Part shown: positions 27,437-36,498 of the stretch, in pieces | Layout of the letters: every line of letters starts with the position of its first letter | Numbering within the stretch: the stretch's first letter is position 1 | Position numbers and translations under genes: made by a program | Origin: Paenibacillus sp. FSL R5-0766 | Lineage (GTDB): Bacteria; Bacillota; Bacilli; Paenibacillales; Paenibacillaceae | Reading direction: 5' to 3' | Length of the DNA stretch: 64,000 bases | Assembly (NCBI RefSeq): GCF_037971845.1 | Contig: NZ_CP150227.1 | Span: 2,542,001 to 2,606,000 of the forward strand | Notes under the pieces: generated by a model | Told to the model about the DNA's origin: nothing | The model's input: the letters and a program-made list of their open reading frames with translations, nothing else | Database searches by the model: none

Positions 27437-28915
27437 ATGACTTTAATGGAAACCGAACATACAACATGGACGAAACAATATATTAATGGCCAATGGGTAG
27501 ATGGCTCCGGCGAGAAAACAATGGAGAATATCAACCCTTATACGGGAGAAGTTATTGCCACATGGCGCTCTTCCAATAAGAAAGACATAGACAAGGCTTA
27601 TGAGTCAGCTCAGAAAAATTCGATTGAATGGTCGAAGTCATTACCTGCTGCGAAAGAAGAGGTATTGCGTAAAGTTTCATCCCTGATGGCAGAGCGAAAA
27701 GAGGAGATCATTCAACTGTTAATCACGGAATCCGGCAGTACCCGAATCAAATCGGAGGCGGAGTTTGCAGCGGCTAAACGCATTGTGGACGAAGCAGCAT
27801 CTTTTCCTTATCGTATGAAGGGTGAGATTATTCCGTCCAATACCCCTGGCAAAGAGAACCGTGTGGTTCGTGAACCGAAGGGAGTGATTGGTGTTATCGG
27901 GCCATGGAACTTCCCTTTGCATCTATGCCTGCGATCTGTAGCTCCAGCAATTGCTCTTGGTAATGGTGTGGTGATTAAACCAGCATCGGACACTCCGATT
28001 ACGGCAGGTTGGCTCATTGCCGATTTGTTTGAACAGGCTGGTCTGCCTGAGGGCGTGCTGAATGTCGTTGCCGGAAGTGGCAGCGAGATCGGGGATTACT
28101 TTGTCGCTCATCCGGTTCCCAAAGTAATTTCATTTACGGGTTCCACAGAAGTTGGACAAGGAATCGGTAAACTGGCGGGTGAACATTTAAAAGAAACGGC
28201 ATTGGAACTGGGCGGTAACAACGCCATGGTGGTTGTGCTGGAAGATGCGGACATTGAACGTGCTGCCGAAGCGGCGGTCTTTGGCAAGTTTCTGCATCAG
28301 GGACAGATCTGCATGGCTCTGAATCGTATCATTGTGCATGCCGATATTTACGATAAGTTCGTCGATTCATTTGTAGCCAAAACGAAGAATGTTCAGGCAG
28401 GTGATCCGGCGGATGCTAACACACTCGTGGGTCCTCTCATTCGGGAAAAAGAGGTAGAACGATTACAGGAGCTTGTGAACAAAACCAAAGCCGAAGGTGC
28501 ACGGTTAATGCTCGGGGGGACCAGTAAAGGCAGCGTGCTGTCTCCTACTGTACTTGCCGATGTCAAACCTGAACAGGATATCGTGCAGCAGGAATTGTTT
28601 GGCCCAGTAGCAGTGATCATGAAGGCTCATGATGAACAGGAAGCTGTACGTTTGGCAAATGATACGCCTTATGGACTTAGTGGTTCCGTATTCACCAAAG
28701 ATCTGAATCGAGGATATCAGGTTGCTCAGCGCATCGAATCTGGTATGGTGCATGTAAATGATCAGTCTGTGAACGATGAAGCGCATGTGATGTTTGGCGG
28801 TGAAAAAGCTTCAGGGATTGGACGTTTCGGTGGGGATTGGGCCATTGAGAAGTTTACACGTACTCGTTGGATCAGCATTCAGCACCAATATCGGGAATAT
28901 CCGGGAGTGAAATAA
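27437..28915 (+). CDS. Aldehyde dehydrogenase (NAD(P)+)
   Basis: 492 residues. Conserved segments: IGPWNFPL, VIKPAS, FTGSTEVG, catalytic Glu in LELGGNNA and catalytic Cys in GQICMAL (about residue 292), then QELFGPV and the C-terminal FGGEKASGIGRFGG. The style resembles the benzaldehyde/vanillin-type dehydrogenases of Bacillus (YfmT group); the substrate is an inference. CAGGAGG lies 10 bases before ATG 27437. Confidence 0.92.
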   Translation: MTLMETEHTTWTKQYINGQWVDGSGEKTMENINPYTGEVIATWRSSNKKDIDKAYESAQKNSIEWSKSLPAAKEEVLRKVSSLMAERKEEIIQLLITESGSTRIKSEAEFAAAKRIVDEAASFPYRMKGEIIPSNTPGKENRVVREPKGVIGVIGPWNFPLHLCLRSVAPAIALGNGVVIKPASDTPITAGWLIADLFEQAGLPEGVLNVVAGSGSEIGDYFVAHPVPKVISFTGSTEVGQGIGKLAGEHLKETALELGGNNAMVVVLEDADIERAAEAAVFGKFLHQGQICMALNRIIVHADIYDKFVDSFVAKTKNVQAGDPADANTLVGPLIREKEVERLQELVNKTKAEGARLMLGGTSKGSVLSPTVLADVKPEQDIVQQELFGPVAVIMKAHDEQEAVRLANDTPYGLSGSVFTKDLNRGYQVAQRIESGMVHVNDQSVNDEAHVMFGGEKASGIGRFGGDWAIEKFTRTRWISIQHQYREYPGVK

Positions 28916-28992
28916 GTCGAAAAAGGGTGAACTAGCAGGTTCATTTATAAATGATAAGAATGGGTTACAAAAAGATCGACAAATCATTTGAA

Positions 28993-29025
28993 AGTCCGTC
29001 TCCAGCTTGGTGGGACGGGCTTTTT
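28993..29025 (+). terminator. Terminator after the aldehyde dehydrogenase gene
   Basis: Arms AGTCCGTC / GACGGGCT (one G-U pair) followed by T5. Confidence 0.7.
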
Positions 29026-29157
29026 GCACAATTTTACACCTTGGCAAAATACGGCTTAATATAAGAGTGGAAAAGCTGTTTGGGGCTGACGCTATCTGGT
29101 TATTTATGGATACGGAAGAAACGATCCGTAAATCCAATGGCAAAGGGGCTTAAATTC

Positions 29158-29310
29158 ATGTCCATTGACCGCTTTATTCTGAGGAAACTGAATACCTGTC
29201 AGGAAGAACATACACGTGCCAATTTGGTTCGGCTGTTTGTCATTCGTATTCGTAAAGCCGAGATTGCGGAAGAACATGATGCCGCCTATGTCCTGAGCAA
29301 ACTGCACTGA
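29158..29310 (+). CDS. Small hypothetical protein (50 aa)
   Basis: MSIDRFILRKLNTC followed by a charged helix and ending HDAAYVLSKLH. AAAGGGG lies 9 bases before ATG 29158, and a strong terminator follows within 50 bases. Basic and helical; no family recognised. It could be a chance ORF, but site spacing and the terminator favour a gene. Confidence 0.5.
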   Translation: MSIDRFILRKLNTCQEEHTRANLVRLFVIRIRKAEIAEEHDAAYVLSKLH

Positions 29311-29360
29311 GTGATGGCTGATAATAATTTGCAATCCGCTGTTAACGTGTATACAACTCA

Positions 29361-29398
29361 AAAAAGGAAGCTTGTCTATAACGACAGCTTCCTTTTTC
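29361..29398. terminator. Bidirectional terminator
   Basis: Arms AAAAAGGAAGCT / AGCTTCCTTTTT, extended inside by TGTC / GACA, with A and T runs on both sides. It serves the small plus-strand ORF and possibly the convergent minus-strand gene. Confidence 0.85.
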
Positions 29399-29433
29399 AT
29401 GTCTTGTAATGACTGTGTCTTGGTTGACTCCTT

Positions 29434-29673
29434 TTAATATAACGATAAAGCAAGGGAGTCGTTTTCACTTCGACTGTGGAGAATGGCTTCTCCATTAACA
29501 ATCTCAATACTAATTAAAGAATGCAGACATTTTTGAATGGCGCGTTTACCGTTGCTAATTTTATGCTCTAGAGCACTGCTAAGCAATCTTAATGTCTTCT
29601 GCATAGGTTGTTTGTTTTCTTGATTAAAATATACAGGGATTGATTTGTTTTGAAAGGTTATTAGGGTTCTCAC
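29434..29673 (-). CDS. Small hypothetical protein (79 aa)
   Basis: Minus-strand GTG start at 29673 with AGGTGA about 7 bases upstream. The product is basic and helical (KTLRLLSSALEHKISNGKRA) with no motif I recognise. It ends beside a terminator. Being upstream of and divergent from the type VII locus, it could be unrelated. Confidence 0.5.
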   Translation of the reverse strand: MRTLITFQNKSIPVYFNQENKQPMQKTLRLLSSALEHKISNGKRAIQKCLHSLISIEIVNGEAILHSRSENDSLALSLY

Positions 29674-30095
29674 TTGAAATCACCTCACGGTTGTTATTTC
29701 ATACAGCTAATATTAAATTCCAATGCTTAAAATTACCTTAAAATCAGCTTATGAAAACATAAAGGTGGGTAATGTTTGAAAAGTGTTCACAATTCAATTG
29801 TGAGCGAAGGAATAAAAGTCCCGAAAAACGAATCTTAATTACCATTTAAATGGAACGAAAAACGATAATTTTCGTATCCTCGCAATATTTAATTGCATAA
29901 CTGCCACGAAAGTTCTGAGTCAAATGTACGATATTTTAATATATACGTGGGTCATATGTAACAAAATTACAGGTGGTACATTGCAAACAGGGTGTTTATG
30001 TAAGAAAATAGGGTTGATATAACGATTCATTCTCTTTTTTTTGATTTAATCTGACATTAGGACAATTTACATATGAGACCATGGGAGGGATTCGG
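29674..30095. promoter_or_regulatory. AT-rich intergenic region upstream of the type VII secretion locus
   Basis: About 420 bases without a supportable gene. It includes an inverted repeat ACGAAAA / TTTTCGT around 29857-29875 and several AT-rich stretches able to act as promoters. It is the probable control region for the operon starting at 30096, but no single promoter stands out. Confidence 0.35.
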
Positions 30096-30416
30096 ATGAT
30101 TCTAACCGTGTATTCCGGCCGCGAGGAAGGAGAATGGTTCGACATCGATGTTCCGGACGAATGTACCATTGAACATTTGAAGACATTACTCGGCGTTCGC
30201 ATTTTTGGACAGGCACCGGGAGACGGCATTCAGTACATCCTTGAAGCCAAGTTTCCGGAAGGTCTGTGGTTCTCTCCGCAGAACGCACAGCAGTTAATGG
30301 AAACAGGGCTGCGACAAGGCAGTTGCGTACGTGTCCAGCGGGCTTTTTCAACGACTTCGGAAGAAGCGCCTGTATATGGAAGACGTTCATTGTTTCAGCA
30401 GGACAGCAACGAATAG
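30096..30416 (+). CDS. yukD: YukD/EsaB-like ubiquitin-fold protein of the type VII secretion system
   Basis: 106 residues. The beta-grasp pattern starts MILTVYSGREEGEWFDIDVP and continues TIEHLKTLLGVRIFG, as in YukD/EsaB, a small cytosolic ubiquitin-like component of Firmicutes type VII secretion. GGGAGGG sits 6 bases before ATG 30096. It is the first gene of the ESX locus and lies next to essC. It ends with a 25-residue polar tail. Confidence 0.82.
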   Translation: MILTVYSGREEGEWFDIDVPDECTIEHLKTLLGVRIFGQAPGDGIQYILEAKFPEGLWFSPQNAQQLMETGLRQGSCVRVQRAFSTTSEEAPVYGRRSLFQQDSNE

Positions 30417-30470
30417 AGCTTTTGAACGTATACATTCATTATTGAACGAACTAAAGGAGGTCTTCTCTTC

Positions 30471-33400
30471 GTGAATGTGTTATATCAGCGTTCTCCAAGA
30501 ATGACACCGGTTCTCAAGGAAGAGAGACTCGAAATACTCAGGCCTCCAACAGAACCGAGCAAACCCACGTTTTCCATGATATCCATTATTGTGCCGATCA
30601 TGATGACCATGGTCAGCATTGGTTTCTACGTATATATCAATATGACCGGCAAAATGGGCAACAGCAATTATATGATGTTTCAGATGATGACGGTCATGAT
30701 GATGCTTACTTCTTACACCATTCCATTCTTCGTGTATCTGAGCAATAAGAAATCATATCGCAAAAAATTGGAAGAACGAAAAATAATGTATCTTGCCCAA
30801 CTGGACAAACACCGGGAAGAACTGAAAGAAGCTCAGGCGGAGCAAGTGAAGAGTCTGTACGAAATTCATGGTGATCCGGGTGTGTGTCTTCAAGTGGTGA
30901 AGAACCGGAACAGTTCCTTGTGGGAGCGTTCACCAGAGGATGATGATTTCCTTCAGGTGCGCATTGGTACGGGAGAGATTCCATTCCGCATCAAACTTCA
31001 GGTTCCGCGGATTGATGGTTATGAGAAGGATGAGCTGATTGAAGCGGCCCATGAACTTGCGGCTGAATTCCAGACGGTACCGGATGCTTCTATTACATTG
31101 CCTTTGTTCCAATCGAAGGTTATGGGACTTGTCGGTGATCGGGAGGAAGTGCTTGCTTCCCTGCGAGTCATCATCTCACAACTGACGGTACGCCATTCCC
31201 CGGATGAACTGAAGCTTGCTGCTTTCTATGAAGAAAAGGACAGCAAGGAATGGGACTGGCTTCGCTGGATGCCCCATATCTGGGATGAAGACCAAGGACA
31301 ACGCTATATGGCCGACAGGCACAGCGGTGCGCATCAATTGGCGGACAGCTTGTTTTCCGTGTTGAATCGGCGTCGTAACAATAAGGAAGACCGCTACAAG
31401 AAAAGCGTACAAACGCCGTGTTACGTTGTAATTCTCTCCGATACGCAATTGATTGAAGAAGAACCGTTGCTTCCGCTGCTGCTGGAGTCGGCTCATGACA
31501 TTGATGTATGCACCATTATACTGGCTAATCGCAAGGAGTCTCTACCGATGCATTGTCAGTTGATTATGGATGCCTCCAAAGGCAAAGGGGTGTATATCAA
31601 AAAAACGGAAGATGCGGATGTTATTCAGCAAACGTACAAGCCTGATGTAATCTCGAAGGAGATGGCAGAGGCACTTTCCCGATATATGTCACCGATTCGT
31701 TTGAAGCGTTCATCTGCGTCGGATATCCCGCAACTGCTCCCGTTATTCGATATGCTGAGCACATCACGTGTGGAGGATCTGGATGTGGTGTCCAGGTGGG
31801 GACAGACAAGATATCCTGACACACTTCCCGTACCTATGGGCGTAAGAGCTGGTGGCAAAAAAATTGCTCTTAACCTGCATGATAAAATCGAACGTCAGGG
31901 TCATGGGCCCCATGGTCTGATTGCAGGTACAACCGGTTCAGGTAAAAGTGAGGTCATTCAGTCCATCGTAGCCTCACTGGCTGCTGAATTTCATCCACAT
32001 GATCTGGCGTTTATGTTGATTGACTATAAAGGTGGCGGGATGTCCAATACATTTGTTGATCTGCCTCATGTGGTAGGGACGATCACCAATCTGGATGGGA
32101 ATCTGATCGAGCGGGCAAATATCTCACTTCGTGCCGAATTGGTCAGAAGGCAAAAAATATTAAATGATGCGGGAAACCTCCAGCATATTGATGAATATTA
32201 CAAGATTCTGCGTTCCAGACATGAACAGCCACTGCCACATCTGGTTATTATCATTGACGAGTTTGCTCAATTGAAGAGGGACCAGCCGGAGTTCATGGAT
32301 GAATTGATCAGTATCGCGGCGATTGGCCGGACACTTGGGGTTCATCTAATTCTGGCAACCCAAAAGCCAGCTGGTGTTGTGGACGATAAAATATGGAGTA
32401 ATTCGCGCTTCCGGATCTGCCTTCGCGTACAGAGTGAGGGAGATAGCAGGGATATGATCAAGATTCCAAATGCTGCCTGGATTACAAAGCCTGGTCGTGG
32501 ATATTTCCAGGTTGGTAGTGATGAAGTGTTTGAAGAAATGCAATTCGCCTGGAGTGGTGCACCGTATAACCAGCAGGAGGATTCAACAACGGTATTACCT
32601 GTTATGGAAGTGCGCCTGAACGGTAAGCGGGAGCCTCTGTTAACTGGAGAGCGCAGAGCCGTTCTCAAAGGTGAAGATGTTCCGAAACAGCTTCAGGTAT
32701 TTATTGATTATGTTGCGCAGTCTGCAGCGGATGCGGGTATCCGTCGTTTGCCAGGACCGTGGTTGCCACCTTTACCAGAGACACTGGAATGGGAAGGTCT
32801 TCAGGAATGGCAGGAAGAAGAGAATCGGGATCTGCTGCTTGATGGCGGAGCGAGTGGTCTGAAACCACTGGTTGGTTTGCTGGATGATCTCCCTAATCAG
32901 CGCCAACAACCGCTCGCATTGCCTGTGGATCAAGGCCATCTGGTCGTGTACGGCATGCCAGGACTGGGCAAAACAACATTTGTTCAGACCTTGCTTATGT
33001 CTCTGGCCCGTTCCCATAGAACTGAGCCTTGGCATGGTTACATTATCGACATGGGCCGTATGATGAAAGACTTTGCAGCATTACCTCAGATCGGTGGCGT
33101 GATGATGGCTGAAGAGGAAGACCGGATCAAGCGGTTATTCCGCTATATTCTCAAGCTGTCAGCACAACGCAAAGATATCATCTCGGAGGCGGGGGTTAAA
33201 ACGATTTCGGCGTACCGCCGTTCAGCTCACGCGGCAGTCCCGCAGGTTCTGATCGTTATTGATGGCTATCTTTCATTCCGCAATGCCTATCCGGAAGAAA
33301 ATGAACTTCTGGAGACGATCCTGCGTGAAGGCGGAAGTCTGGGTATCACCTTTGTGCTTACTGCGAATCGGGTAACCGATGTATTTGAAAAATTCAGAAG

Positions 33401-34475
33401 CAATATTCCCAATGCGGTTTCATTTGAGTTATCCGATCCAAGCGATTATTATTATGCCGTGGGGAGACCTTCCAAGGCACCAAGCCAACTTCCGCCAGGA
33501 AGAGGCCTGGTCAAAGGGCAAGTGCCTCCATTAATGTTCCAGGCGGCATTACCTTCTTCAGGGGCAGATGAGGGCAAGCGTTCATCGGCACTGCGCCGTA
33601 CGATTGCTGAGATTCGCCAAGGCTGGACAGGGGAAGAAGCGCCGCAGATTGCTCCACTTCCGGAAGAGATCAAACTGAAGGATCTGCTCATTCGGACAGG
33701 ATCATATGGTCAGGCTTGGGATACATCGTCTGTAACTGTCCCTGTGGGATTGCTTACGGATGATCTGGAACCATTCGAGCTTAATCTGCGTGAAGGTCCG
33801 CATTTCATGGTAACGAGTCCGATGGAAGGCGGCAAAACAACATTTTTATTGACATGGATGTTATCACTGGCTTATCATGCTTCTCCGGAAGATGTGCAAA
33901 TATACACAGTAGATATGCGTTATGGCTCAGGTGGGCTGGGGGAAATCAGCAGTTTGCCCCATGTCCGTGGACATGTATCGCGAGAAGAACAGCTTGCGCC
34001 TGTCATTCAACAGTTGTACGATGAAGTTCTGAAAAGAGGCGAGATTTCCGGTGGACCGGAACTTGTGCTTGTCATCGACGATGCGGACACCTTGTCCAAG
34101 CAGCTAAACGATTTTAATGTGAAAGATCAATTGGGAGCGATTGTTCGTCAAGGAAGGGATCGCGGTGTACACGTGATTCTATCCGGAGTTCCGGCAGACT
34201 TCCCAACCTTTGGTTCTGACTGGGTAACGGATGTGAAGGCTTCCCAGAGTGGAATGCTGTTCGGGACTTTAGACCCTAACGATCTCTCGTTCTTCCGTAT
34301 ACCTTATTCCGAATCTGGAGGTAGTTCAGGTGGGCTGAAGGTACTGCCTCCGGGTCAAGGTTATTATGTAAAACGTAAATATTCCAGGGTTAAAGGTGCA
34401 GTTCCATGTGATGACAGCTGGAAAATGACCGATTGGATTTCTGAAATTCGTGACCGATGGCATGTTGTAGTTTGA
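30471..34475 (+). CDS. essC: Type VII secretion motor ATPase EssC/EccC (FtsK/SpoIIIE family)
   Basis: 1334 residues. Two N-terminal membrane helices (about 35-57, 67-91) are followed by three FtsK-like ATPase domains. Walker A1 is GTTGSGKS at 486-493 with Walker B LVIIIDEFAQL near 590; Walker A2 is GMPGLGKT at 828-835; the third P-loop reads SPMEGGKT at 1116-1123. It powers export of WXG100 substrates. The usual N-terminal FHA pair of Firmicutes EssC/YukBA is missing, so the layout is closer to actinobacterial EccC. GTG start, AAAGGAGG 10 bases upstream. Confidence 0.95.
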   Translation: MNVLYQRSPRMTPVLKEERLEILRPPTEPSKPTFSMISIIVPIMMTMVSIGFYVYINMTGKMGNSNYMMFQMMTVMMMLTSYTIPFFVYLSNKKSYRKKLEERKIMYLAQLDKHREELKEAQAEQVKSLYEIHGDPGVCLQVVKNRNSSLWERSPEDDDFLQVRIGTGEIPFRIKLQVPRIDGYEKDELIEAAHELAAEFQTVPDASITLPLFQSKVMGLVGDREEVLASLRVIISQLTVRHSPDELKLAAFYEEKDSKEWDWLRWMPHIWDEDQGQRYMADRHSGAHQLADSLFSVLNRRRNNKEDRYKKSVQTPCYVVILSDTQLIEEEPLLPLLLESAHDIDVCTIILANRKESLPMHCQLIMDASKGKGVYIKKTEDADVIQQTYKPDVISKEMAEALSRYMSPIRLKRSSASDIPQLLPLFDMLSTSRVEDLDVVSRWGQTRYPDTLPVPMGVRAGGKKIALNLHDKIERQGHGPHGLIAGTTGSGKSEVIQSIVASLAAEFHPHDLAFMLIDYKGGGMSNTFVDLPHVVGTITNLDGNLIERANISLRAELVRRQKILNDAGNLQHIDEYYKILRSRHEQPLPHLVIIIDEFAQLKRDQPEFMDELISIAAIGRTLGVHLILATQKPAGVVDDKIWSNSRFRICLRVQSEGDSRDMIKIPNAAWITKPGRGYFQVGSDEVFEEMQFAWSGAPYNQQEDSTTVLPVMEVRLNGKREPLLTGERRAVLKGEDVPKQLQVFIDYVAQSAADAGIRRLPGPWLPPLPETLEWEGLQEWQEEENRDLLLDGGASGLKPLVGLLDDLPNQRQQPLALPVDQGHLVVYGMPGLGKTTFVQTLLMSLARSHRTEPWHGYIIDMGRMMKDFAALPQIGGVMMAEEEDRIKRLFRYILKLSAQRKDIISEAGVKTISAYRRSAHAAVPQVLIVIDGYLSFRNAYPEENELLETILREGGSLGITFVLTANRVTDVFEKFRSNIPNAVSFELSDPSDYYYAVGRPSKAPSQLPPGRGLVKGQVPPLMFQAALPSSGADEGKRSSALRRTIAEIRQGWTGEEAPQIAPLPEEIKLKDLLIRTGSYGQAWDTSSVTVPVGLLTDDLEPFELNLREGPHFMVTSPMEGGKTTFLLTWMLSLAYHASPEDVQIYTVDMRYGSGGLGEISSLPHVRGHVSREEQLAPVIQQLYDEVLKRGEISGGPELVLVIDDADTLSKQLNDFNVKDQLGAIVRQGRDRGVHVILSGVPADFPTFGSDWVTDVKASQSGMLFGTLDPNDLSFFRIPYSESGGSSGGLKVLPPGQGYYVKRKYSRVKGAVPCDDSWKMTDWISEIRDRWHVVV

Positions 34476-34491
34476 GGGGAGGTGGCTCATA

Positions 34492-35322
34492 ATGTTGACG
34501 GTTCATGATTCTAAGCAAAAGGTAGTCACGTTGCAAACAAAGGAACTTTTTTTCCTGGCTGGTATTCTCGGTTCAGACCGACTGCTTGGTGTGGAAGATC
34601 CGTTTCGCGGCTATATGGCGGAGGATATCGCGATGGAGTGGGAGCGTGTCAAAACCTCCCTGCTTGACAAAGGATATCTGATTCGGGATCAGGATACCGA
34701 TGAGCTGATCATGACACCGACCGTTTTCTCCAGGGTAGCCATTGCCGGATTGTCCGACAGAGCTTGTTGGATTCGCTACACGATCAACGGCAAGTCGTAT
34801 GAGAGTTATATCCATTGCACGGATGAGCGGGTCGTTGAAGTTTCCCGTGTTGACGACGTACCGGACTCGTTCCGGCTCAGCGATCTGGGAAGTGTTCGTG
34901 AAGCCATTGATGTTCTGATAGAGCGGATGAAATGGAGCGGCCATTCTCCTGCGGAGAAACCGGCCCTAATGTGCTCCAAGAAAAAATTTTATGATGTCAT
35001 GAATGAGCTCGAAAACAGCGGAGTACAGACCGTAGCAGCGGAACTCGAACAGGAGACAAGTGATCCTGAGGGCTCACTTGCACTGGCACGCTGTCTGGTG
35101 GGTAAGGAGTCAGACGGGGAGCTTAGGTTGCTTGTATGGAATGAAGACGGGTGGAAGTCGCAGTCGGCAGCATTTGCTGCAAGTGCGGTATCCAACTGGT
35201 TGTTCCGGATGAGCACTGCGGCTTCAGATGATTGGCTTGTTGCAGCACTAACGACTAGAGAACAGTTTCACGAGATGCTGCTGGACTGGCTTAAACAGCC
35301 TGCAGGGGAAGAGGAAAGGTGA
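34492..35322 (+). CDS. Type VII locus protein of unknown function (possible EspG-like chaperone)
   Basis: 276 residues, soluble, no signal or membrane segment. It begins 16 bases after essC with GGGGAGGTGG as ribosome site. Size, context and the order of a helix-rich N-terminus then strands (ACWIRYTINGKSYESYIH) recall ESX-associated EspG-type chaperones. The likeness is structural intuition only; no diagnostic motif was found. A substrate-handling role in secretion is inferred from position. Confidence 0.6.
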   Translation: MLTVHDSKQKVVTLQTKELFFLAGILGSDRLLGVEDPFRGYMAEDIAMEWERVKTSLLDKGYLIRDQDTDELIMTPTVFSRVAIAGLSDRACWIRYTINGKSYESYIHCTDERVVEVSRVDDVPDSFRLSDLGSVREAIDVLIERMKWSGHSPAEKPALMCSKKKFYDVMNELENSGVQTVAAELEQETSDPEGSLALARCLVGKESDGELRLLVWNEDGWKSQSAAFAASAVSNWLFRMSTAASDDWLVAALTTREQFHEMLLDWLKQPAGEEER

Positions 35323-35328
35323 TGGTAA

Positions 35329-35877
35329 ATGCGCATTCGTGTGGAACCGGATGTGCTTCGGGCACTGAGCAAGCAGATTCAGTATGCAGCGGAGCAAATA
35401 CAGCAAAAGATGACAGTGTTGGATCAGGCGATTCATTCGCTGGAGTGGGAGGTTGAATCCCGCGCAGCGGTGATGAATGAATGGAATCACAGTAAACGAC
35501 TGGGCGAGGATGCGCTGCGTCGATTAATGGACTTAAGCGTACAGCTGGGACGCAAAGCGTTGTTATTCCAGCAGGCAGACATGGAGTATCGTTCCGTGCT
35601 GAGTCATGTGAACACAGCCTATGGTAATGCGGTCAATATGCTGAATGTTCTTCAGAACAATCGTACAGGAGAAATCATGCCTGCACATTCTGCAACTGTA
35701 GCTGTAGTATCCGATCCCCTTTCCGCAATGGCGGCCGTATATCGTGTACAGGATGCCGCTCCGCCTGATGGCTCCCCGGCTACACTGGTGCAGGCTATGC
35801 AGCCTGAGCCTGTAGCATGGAGATTCACAGATCCTTCCTTTCGGGGAAGAAGAGGGACCGAGCCTGTTGTTTCCTGA
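35329..35877 (+). CDS. Extended WXG100-like protein, likely type VII substrate or component
   Basis: 182 residues. The first 95 form a helical hairpin like WXG100 proteins: VLRALSKQIQYAAEQIQQKM, a turn SLEWEVESR where WXG would lie, then a second helix. A Pro/Ala-rich low-complexity tail of about 80 residues follows. It lies 6 bases after the previous gene and upstream of esxA. A YxxxD/E-like export signal is not obvious. Secreted partner versus structural subunit is unresolved. Confidence 0.65.
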   Translation: MRIRVEPDVLRALSKQIQYAAEQIQQKMTVLDQAIHSLEWEVESRAAVMNEWNHSKRLGEDALRRLMDLSVQLGRKALLFQQADMEYRSVLSHVNTAYGNAVNMLNVLQNNRTGEIMPAHSATVAVVSDPLSAMAAVYRVQDAAPPDGSPATLVQAMQPEPVAWRFTDPSFRGRRGTEPVVS

Positions 35878-36064
35878 ACAGGGTGAATAAAAATAACAGC
35901 AGAAAGTGAATATTTTTTTTGTAAATAGGCTGTTAGGAGAAGTTTCAAGTGCTGAAAATGGGGTAAATAGGATTAGGTCCTTCGGCTTTTGTCCGATCGA
36001 TCCTGGTATAGTACAATTTGAACAAGTAAAAATTTAATTGCACAAACCAAGGAGGAATTTACAA

Positions 36065-36340
36065 ATGGCAGGACGTATTTTAGTTACCCCAGAGCAGCTT
36101 GATCAGGTTTCCAACCAATTTAAACAAAGCGGTGAGCAAAGTCAGCAAATCGTATCTACATTGACTCAATCCATCACAAGCATGGAAGGACAATGGGAAG
36201 GTATGACAAAGCAACGCTTCTTCCAAGAGTTCCAAGAAGCTAGCAAACAAATGCAATCATTCGTTCAAACGCTGAACAGCATCAGCGCTGAACTTACAGC
36301 TATTGCTAACAAATTCCGTACAGCTGACCAAGCTCGTTAA
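36065..36340 (+). CDS. esxA: WXG100 family secreted protein EsxA/YukE
   Basis: 91 residues. Two helices around the WXG turn: SMEGQWEGMTKQRF contains W-E-G. The second helix FQEFQEASKQMQSFVQTLNS ends in a short charged tail. It is the hallmark small substrate of type VII secretion. AAGGAGG precedes ATG 36065. It has its own terminator, consistent with higher expression than its neighbours. Confidence 0.95.
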   Translation: MAGRILVTPEQLDQVSNQFKQSGEQSQQIVSTLTQSITSMEGQWEGMTKQRFFQEFQEASKQMQSFVQTLNSISAELTAIANKFRTADQAR

Positions 36341-36427
36341 TCTGCTTTACATAGATCAGGCCGATGTGAAGTCTGAATTCGTCCTGAATTATAGGTGGAT
36401 AGCAAGCTGAAGATGTACAACTACAGC

Positions 36428-36460
36428 AAAAACCGGGCGTTTTCACAACACCCGGTTTTT
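36428..36460 (+). terminator. Terminator after esxA
   Basis: Arms AAAAACCGGG / CCCGGTTTTT around a GC-containing loop, within A/T runs. Confidence 0.85.
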
Positions 36461-36498
36461 GTTGCAACTATGACACTAGGACAGAGAGAGGGATAAGC

